This document shows, piece after piece, positions 59,359 through 64,000 of a stretch of DNA of 64,000 nt. Both the position numbers and the translations under genes were made by a program. The notes below the pieces were generated by a model. It did no database searches. It saw only the letters and a program-made list of their open reading frames with translations, and had not been told where the DNA came from. This DNA is from CAWBOY01 sp963790585 (GTDB lineage: Bacteria > Planctomycetota > Planctomycetia > Gemmatales > Gemmataceae). The stretch lies in the NCBI GenBank assembly GCA_963790585.1, contig CAWBOY010000004.1, positions 1 to 64,000 on the forward strand. Reading direction: 5' to 3'. Position 1 is the first letter of the stretch, and each line of letters opens with the position of its first letter.

Positions 59359-59399
59359 GGAGCCGGCGAGTCTTTGTGCTCGCCGGCTCCTTCTGTTTT
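59359..59399 (+). terminator. rho-independent terminator
   Basis: GGAGCCGGCGAG (59359-59370), 8-base loop, CTCGCCGGCTCC (59379-59390), then TTCTGTTTT. Confidence 0.85.
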
Positions 59400-59466
59400 C
59401 AGGTCTGGATGAAATAGATTGCATTGCGCGGTTACACACACAGCACTTGCTTTACGCCCTTCCGTG

Positions 59467-59991
59467 CTACGCCGCGACCCCAGCAGTGACGTTCAATTCG
59501 CTTGGCTTCGCGGTTTCGAGGATCGACTTCGCCTTGGCGACCTGTTCCGGCGTGCCGTGGGCGATGACGATATTTTTGCCTGCCTTGACCGACTCCTCGT
59601 ATTTCAGGATGTGCTGCTTCGAAATCCCCAGGACGGACAGCCAGCCCAAAACGCCCGCGACGGCAGCGCCGGCGACTGCGCCCTCGACGCCGCCGAGCAG
59701 AGCAGCGGTCATCGACCCGGCGACGACGAGCGGCCCAACGCCCGGCACCCACAAAAAGGCCGCGCCGACGAGCAAGCCGAAGATGCCGCCCATCCACGCG
59801 CCGGTTTGGGCCGACGCATTCGCAACGTCACAAGCCGTGACAAAGCCATGAACCTTTTTTTCCGTGCCAAGGTCCTTGGTGACGATCGAGACCTGTTCGA
59901 GCGGAAAGCCGCCGACGCCGAGCTGCTGAACGGCGTGTTCGGCTTCGTCAATGTGCGCAAATACGGCAATGGCGGAACTTTCGGTGGCCAT
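59467..59991 (-). CDS. general-stress-protein-17M-like protein with glycine-zipper membrane segment
   Basis: 174 residues from the ATG of MATESSAIAVFAHIDEAEHA with AAGGAG 7 bases upstream; the open frame begins further up at 60165. N-terminal alpha/beta domain (EAEHAVQQLGVGGFPLEQVS, IVTKDLG) matches the GsiB/YflT-like 17M stress domain. A hydrophobic Gly/Ala-rich helical hairpin follows (GGIFGLLVGAAFLWVPGVGP, GGVEGAVAGAAVAGVLG). The C-terminal domain repeats the fold (AGKNIVIAHGTPEQVAKAKS). Probably a small stress-related membrane-associated protein. Confidence 0.75.
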   Translation of the reverse strand: MATESSAIAVFAHIDEAEHAVQQLGVGGFPLEQVSIVTKDLGTEKKVHGFVTACDVANASAQTGAWMGGIFGLLVGAAFLWVPGVGPLVVAGSMTAALLGGVEGAVAGAAVAGVLGWLSVLGISKQHILKYEESVKAGKNIVIAHGTPEQVAKAKSILETAKPSELNVTAGVAA

Positions 59992-60304
59992 GGAAGGTCT
60001 CCTTGGAGCGGCGGTAAAGTTTGGATACCCATTTATTATATGAGAAAAACGGAGCCAAGGACGTCGATTGGGCTCGCCACATAGCTTCTTGACCAAGCCA
60101 TTTAACAACTTCATCTGCCCGTATATCGGCACCGTGACGACATTTCGGCACAATGGCTTCGGCACTTCCTTTTTCCATTCAAGTCATGTAGCCATAAATG
60201 ATTTTTCCTAAATGACTTCCGTCAAATGAATTTGCTCAGGACCTGTGGCACCGTCAATGCTAATATCAACCGTCGTCATGTTCCCTCGTCAGGGGTAGCG
60301 AGCC
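59992..60304. other. divergent intergenic upstream of the efflux pump
   Basis: 313 bases, no gene supported. The region up to 60240 is AT-rich compared with the flanking genes; no regulator gene is adjacent to the pump. Confidence 0.5.
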
Positions 60305-63300
60305 ATGAGTTCTGGACTGAACCCGATCGTCTTTGCCATGCGGCATCCGATCACCGTGATGGCTGGAGTGAGCGCCCTTATCGTCGGCTCCGTGTTGGCG
60401 CTGTCTCGGATGGCGGTGGACATTTTCCCGACGCTCGACCTGCCGGTCATCTACATTTCGCAGCCGTATGGCGGGTTGCATCCTTCCGACGTCGAGACGC
60501 AGATTACGGCCTACTTTGAAGGCCACATGCTCTATATCAACGGCATGCACCATGTCGAATCGAAGACGATTCAGGGCATGTGCGTCGTGAAAGTCTTCTT
60601 CCATCCCGGCACGAACATGGCGGCGGCCATGGCCGAGACGGTCGGCTACGTCAATCGAGCGCGCGGCTATATGCCGCCGGGGACGCTGCCGCCCTTCATC
60701 GTCCGCTTCGACGTCAGCAATGTGCCGGTCGGCTATCTCGTGGTCGAAAGCGATGGCAATCGCTCGATGGGCGAGCTGTCGGACCTGATGTTACAACGAG
60801 TCCGGCCCATTTTCGGAACGCTTCAAGGTGTGTCCGCGCCGCCACCGATGGGCGGCAATGCGCGCACGATCGTTCTCAACGTCGATCCCGAGAAGCTGCG
60901 GTCCTATCGTCTGTCGCCGGATGACATTGTCACCGCGTTGAGCACGGGAAACATGGTTCTGCCTTCGGGCAACGTCCGCATCCGCGATCAGATGACGCTC
61001 GTCAACGCGAATGCCAGCGTCAAAGACCCGCAAGATCTACTCAATATCCCGATCAAGCCCGGCTCGGACCTCTACCTCCGCGAACTGGTCACCGTCAGCG
61101 ACAGCGCCGACACCGCGACCGGCTATGCCCTCGTCAACGGCAAGCGCACCGTCTACCTCATGGTGACCAAAACGGCTGAGGCTTCGACGCTCGCCGTGGT
61201 GAATGCCGTCAAGACGAATTTGTCGCGCATGCAGGAATCGCTGCCAGCGGATGTGAAAGTGCGCTTCGACCTCGATCAATCGCCCTATGTCACCCGAGCG
61301 ATGTGGGGCGTCGCCAGTGAAGGGGCGCTGGGCGCGGCCTTGACCGGGTTGATGGTGCTGCTGTTTTTACGCGACTGGCGCAGCGTCATTGTCGTCGTCT
61401 TGAACATACCGCTCGCTCTCATGGGGGCGATCGTCGCTCTTTGGGCGACCGGGCAAACGCTGAATCTCATGAGCCTGGGCGGGCTCGCCCTGGCTATTGG
61501 CATCTTGGTCGATGAAGCTACCGTCGAAGTGGAAAATATCCACGCGCAGATGGACAAGACCGATTCCGTCGCGCTCGCCGTGCGGCGCGGTAACAGCGAG
61601 ACGGCGGTGCCGCGACTACTGGCGATGTTGTGCGTGCTGGCGGTCTTTTTGCCGATGTTTTTCATGGAAGGGGCGGCCCGCAACCTGTTCGTGCCCTTGG
61701 CCTTGGCCGTCAGCTTTTCGATGATTACCAGCTATTTGCTCTCCAGTATGTTCGTGCCGATCATCTCCGTTTGGCTGTTGCGCCATCACGGCAACCACTC
61801 CGACCACAATGATCCCACCGCTCCAGCGAAGAAATCCGGCTGGTCGCTGTTTCATGGCTACGGCTGGCTGCTGAGCAAGATCGTCGCTTTCCGCTGGGCC
61901 GTCATCGGCATTTACCTGGCGGGTACGGCGGCCGTCTTGTTCTTCATCGGTCGGCAGGTGGGCACGCAGATCTTCCCCAACGTCGACACCGGTCAGTTCC
62001 AGCTGCGGATCCGGGCCGCCACCGGCACCCGCATCGAACGGACGGAAGAGATCGCGGTCAAGACGCTCGAGTTCATTGAAGAGGCGGTCGGCAAGGGCAA
62101 GATCGAGACGACGGTCGGCTTCATCGGCGTCACCCCGCCTGGCTTCTCGAACCAGGCGATCTATCTCTGGAGCAGCGGTCCCGAGCAAGCCGTCCTACGT
62201 ATCGCGCTGCATCACGACAGTGGTGTGCGCGTCGAGGAGTTGAAAAACCAGCTGCGGACCGATGTGCCGCGCAAGCTCGGCGAATGGATGGCGAAGCGCT
62301 ATCGCCTGGACGGTCTCAGTGAGAGTGAAATCCTTCAACGCATCGCGGCCGTTCGGCTTTCGTTTGGACCGGCGGATATCGTCAATGAAGTCATGAGCTT
62401 CGGCTCGCCCACACCTGTCGAGGTGGCCATCTACGGGCCTGATCAAAAGGACAACCTGGCCTATGCCGCGAAAGTCGAAGCGGAGCTGAAGCGCGTCAAA
62501 TCCCTCCGTGATTTGCAGACAATGCAGGCCCAGGACTATCCCACCGTGGATGTGAACCTCGATCGCCAAAAGCTCGGCAAGAGCGGCGCGACGGTTCAAG
62601 ACGCCGGGCGCGCGTTGCTGTCGGCGACATCGTCGAGCCGCTACGTGATCCCGCTCTACTGGGCCGACACGAAGGCTGGCATGGGTTATCAGATCCAGCT
62701 CCAAATTCCGCCGCCGCGCATGGACTCGACCGCGGAAGTAGGTCAGATCCCGATCCTGAAGACCGCGACCGGCCAGGTGCAGCTGCGCGACGTCGCGACG
62801 ATCGGCGAGGGGACGACGCCGGGAGAATACGATCGGCTCAATCTCCGCCGCGTCATCAGCATGACGGCCAACATCGAAGGCAACGACCTGGGTCGAGTAG
62901 CCAGCGAAATCAGCGCGGCGCTCGAGCGAGCTGGCACGCCGCCGCGCAGCGCCCGTGTCGAGGTGCGCGGTCAGATCGAACCGATGCGGCAAATGTTCGC
63001 CGGCCTCGGCATGGGACTGAGCCTGGCAGTCGTGGCTATTTTCCTGTTGCTTACGGCTTATTTCCAATCGCCGCGCGTGGCCCTGATCGCGGTCGCCGCC
63101 GTGCCGGCTGTGCTCTCCGGCGTGGCGACCGCTTTGTGGATCACAGGTACGACGCTCAATCTCCAGTCGTTCATGGGCGCGATTATGTCGATCGGCGTTG
63201 CCATCGCCAACGCGATTTTGTTACTTACTTTCGCCGAAAAACATCGCCGCGAAGCGATGGCGGACGGGATTCCCAACGCGGCGGCCGTCGGCGCCATCGA

Positions 63301-63616
63301 AGGGGCCCGGCATCGCATGCGGCCGATCTTGATGACCAGCTTCGCCATGTTGGCTGGCATGGTGCCGATGGCCCTGGCGCTCGGCGAGGGCGGCGAGCAG
63401 ACCGCTCCGCTTGGCCGTGCCGTCATCGGCGGCCTGATCGCCGCGACGATCGCCACGCTCTTGGTACTGCCGGCCGTATTCGCCACGGTACAAAAGCGGG
63501 CCACCATTCGCTCAGACTCGCTCGACCCAGAAGATGCCGAGAGCGAACATTACATCGAGCCGAAGCGTCGTAGCAGTGATCGTACTCGTGTCGAACGAGC
63601 CGAGGCAAAAGGGTAA
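60305..63616 (+). CDS. RND-family efflux transporter permease
   Basis: 1103 residues, inner-membrane proton-driven pump subunit. Opens MSSGLNPIVFAMRHPITVMA, then VGSVLALSRMAVDIFPTLDL (first helix and DIFP motif), VETQITAYFEG, a periplasmic porter domain, and helices GLMVLLFLRDWRSVIVVVLN, LMSLGGLALAIGILVDEATV, then ETAVPRLLAMLCVLAVFLPM. The second half repeats the fold (GTQIFPNVDTGQFQLRI; GLSLAVVAIFLLLTAYFQSP; FMGAIMSIGVAIANAILLLT). The EATVEVENI segment replaces DDAIVVVEN of AcrB but keeps the acid. HAE/CusA-like but without the Met cluster of metal pumps, so drug or solute efflux is likely. Intact. Confidence 0.93.
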   Translation: MSSGLNPIVFAMRHPITVMAGVSALIVGSVLALSRMAVDIFPTLDLPVIYISQPYGGLHPSDVETQITAYFEGHMLYINGMHHVESKTIQGMCVVKVFFHPGTNMAAAMAETVGYVNRARGYMPPGTLPPFIVRFDVSNVPVGYLVVESDGNRSMGELSDLMLQRVRPIFGTLQGVSAPPPMGGNARTIVLNVDPEKLRSYRLSPDDIVTALSTGNMVLPSGNVRIRDQMTLVNANASVKDPQDLLNIPIKPGSDLYLRELVTVSDSADTATGYALVNGKRTVYLMVTKTAEASTLAVVNAVKTNLSRMQESLPADVKVRFDLDQSPYVTRAMWGVASEGALGAALTGLMVLLFLRDWRSVIVVVLNIPLALMGAIVALWATGQTLNLMSLGGLALAIGILVDEATVEVENIHAQMDKTDSVALAVRRGNSETAVPRLLAMLCVLAVFLPMFFMEGAARNLFVPLALAVSFSMITSYLLSSMFVPIISVWLLRHHGNHSDHNDPTAPAKKSGWSLFHGYGWLLSKIVAFRWAVIGIYLAGTAAVLFFIGRQVGTQIFPNVDTGQFQLRIRAATGTRIERTEEIAVKTLEFIEEAVGKGKIETTVGFIGVTPPGFSNQAIYLWSSGPEQAVLRIALHHDSGVRVEELKNQLRTDVPRKLGEWMAKRYRLDGLSESEILQRIAAVRLSFGPADIVNEVMSFGSPTPVEVAIYGPDQKDNLAYAAKVEAELKRVKSLRDLQTMQAQDYPTVDVNLDRQKLGKSGATVQDAGRALLSATSSSRYVIPLYWADTKAGMGYQIQLQIPPPRMDSTAEVGQIPILKTATGQVQLRDVATIGEGTTPGEYDRLNLRRVISMTANIEGNDLGRVASEISAALERAGTPPRSARVEVRGQIEPMRQMFAGLGMGLSLAVVAIFLLLTAYFQSPRVALIAVAAVPAVLSGVATALWITGTTLNLQSFMGAIMSIGVAIANAILLLTFAEKHRREAMADGIPNAAAVGAIEGARHRMRPILMTSFAMLAGMVPMALALGEGGEQTAPLGRAVIGGLIAATIATLLVLPAVFATVQKRATIRSDSLDPEDAESEHYIEPKRRSSDRTRVERAEAKG

Positions 63617-63684
63617 GCGAAGAGCCCCTGAATTAACCAACCAAATATCGTAAGAAGTTATGCAAGCCCAAAAAGGAACCCGCC

Positions 63685-64000
63685 ATGTGCGATATTAATA
63701 CTAAAAATAAGCAATACTTCGCCTTCGCCGCCCCGGCATTGCTCCTCGCCTTCATCAGCGGCTGTGGCCACTCGGAAGCGGCGAGCGCGCCGAGTGCCAG
63801 CCTCGATCTCGAAAAGCCGGCACTGACGACGGTTCGCCCGGAACGCAAGACTCTCGTGAAAGTCATCGAGCAGCCCGGCGTGATCGAAGGTTTCGAGCAG
63901 ACGGTGCTGTCGGCCAAAATTTCCGGCTATCTGAACGAACACAAGTTCAACATCGGCGATCGGGTTACGAAGGATCAGGTCATCGCCACCCTGAGCGTGC
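63685..64000 (+). CDS. RND efflux membrane-fusion protein, partial (cut by window end)
   Basis: First 105 codons only. ATG at 63685 with AAGGA upstream. N-terminal signal with a lipobox (LLLAFISGCGHSEAAS; Cys would be lipid-anchored). The start of the HlyD-type barrel-sandwich follows: VIEQPGVIEGFEQTVLSAKI, SGYLNEHKFNIGDRVTKDQV. Follows the permease by 68 bases and would link it to an outer-membrane channel. Confidence 0.88.
   Translation, partial: MCDINTKNKQYFAFAAPALLLAFISGCGHSEAASAPSASLDLEKPALTTVRPERKTLVKVIEQPGVIEGFEQTVLSAKISGYLNEHKFNIGDRVTKDQVIATLSV

Overview
The window reads as a GC-rich chromosome segment of a planctomycete, probably a Gemmata-like (Gemmataceae) species. Pointers are a secreted protein with the planctomycete-type LEDRLT N-terminal motif, a PEP-CTERM protein, a large outer-membrane beta-barrel protein of planctomycete type, a B12-dependent ribonucleotide reductase, an OpcA-assisted G6P dehydrogenase, many extragenic palindromes and a dense mix of IS21, IS630, IS66 and IS1634 elements. 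The taxonomic call is inference from gene content.

Layout. 1-4032: an IS21-type module on the minus strand (istB, istA, a ParB-like gene and a broken Cys-rich gene). 4727-6180: a methyltransferase and a membrane protein. 6394-11545: three consecutive insertion sequences (IS630 with TA duplication, IS66 with 8-bp duplication, IS1634 copy 1). 11939-28587 (minus): one long co-directional block, tkt-rpiA-gnd-zwf-opcA-pgl-rpe-glk-glucosidase-dcd-nrdJ in transcription order. It contains the oxidative pentose phosphate pathway plus glucose supply and deoxynucleotide synthesis, so it can carry glucoside to ribose-5-P to dNTP. 29466-34606: outer-membrane barrel, inner-membrane protein, TIM-barrel sugar isomerase-like protein and a small protein whose tail comes from a MITE. 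34639-40284: pabA/trpG, a GH10-like protein, argB, argD, argF. 40677-47654: an Rrf2 regulator followed by the SUF iron-sulfur operon (sufB, an inserted toxin-antitoxin pair, sufC, sufD, a sufS-sufE fusion, sufT). 48002-51976: secreted proteins, a cobalamin adenosyltransferase and scpB. 52098-54139: IS1634 copy 2, apparently identical in its protein to copy 1. 54189-64000: oxidoreductase, M28-PDZ peptidase, PEP-CTERM protein, Tyr/Gly-rich secreted protein, stress-protein-like protein, RND efflux pump and the start of its membrane-fusion partner.

An overriding feature is that many housekeeping genes (zwf, rpe, rpiA, tkt, argD, argF, sufB, sufD, sufS, scpB and others) are broken by single-base indels, several in short homopolymers. 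Conserved sequence resumes in another frame at once. I read this mainly as uncorrected sequencing error, so these genes are annotated as single loci with the frame break noted.

The most unusual structures are a pair of about 127-bp TA-flanked double-hairpin MITEs, one inserted inside another palindrome and one supplying a C-terminal tail and stop codon to a small gene. Others are a toxin-antitoxin pair lodged inside the suf operon, an IS66 insertion in a tRNA-minihelix-like sequence, and an IS21 module that carries a ParB-like gene.
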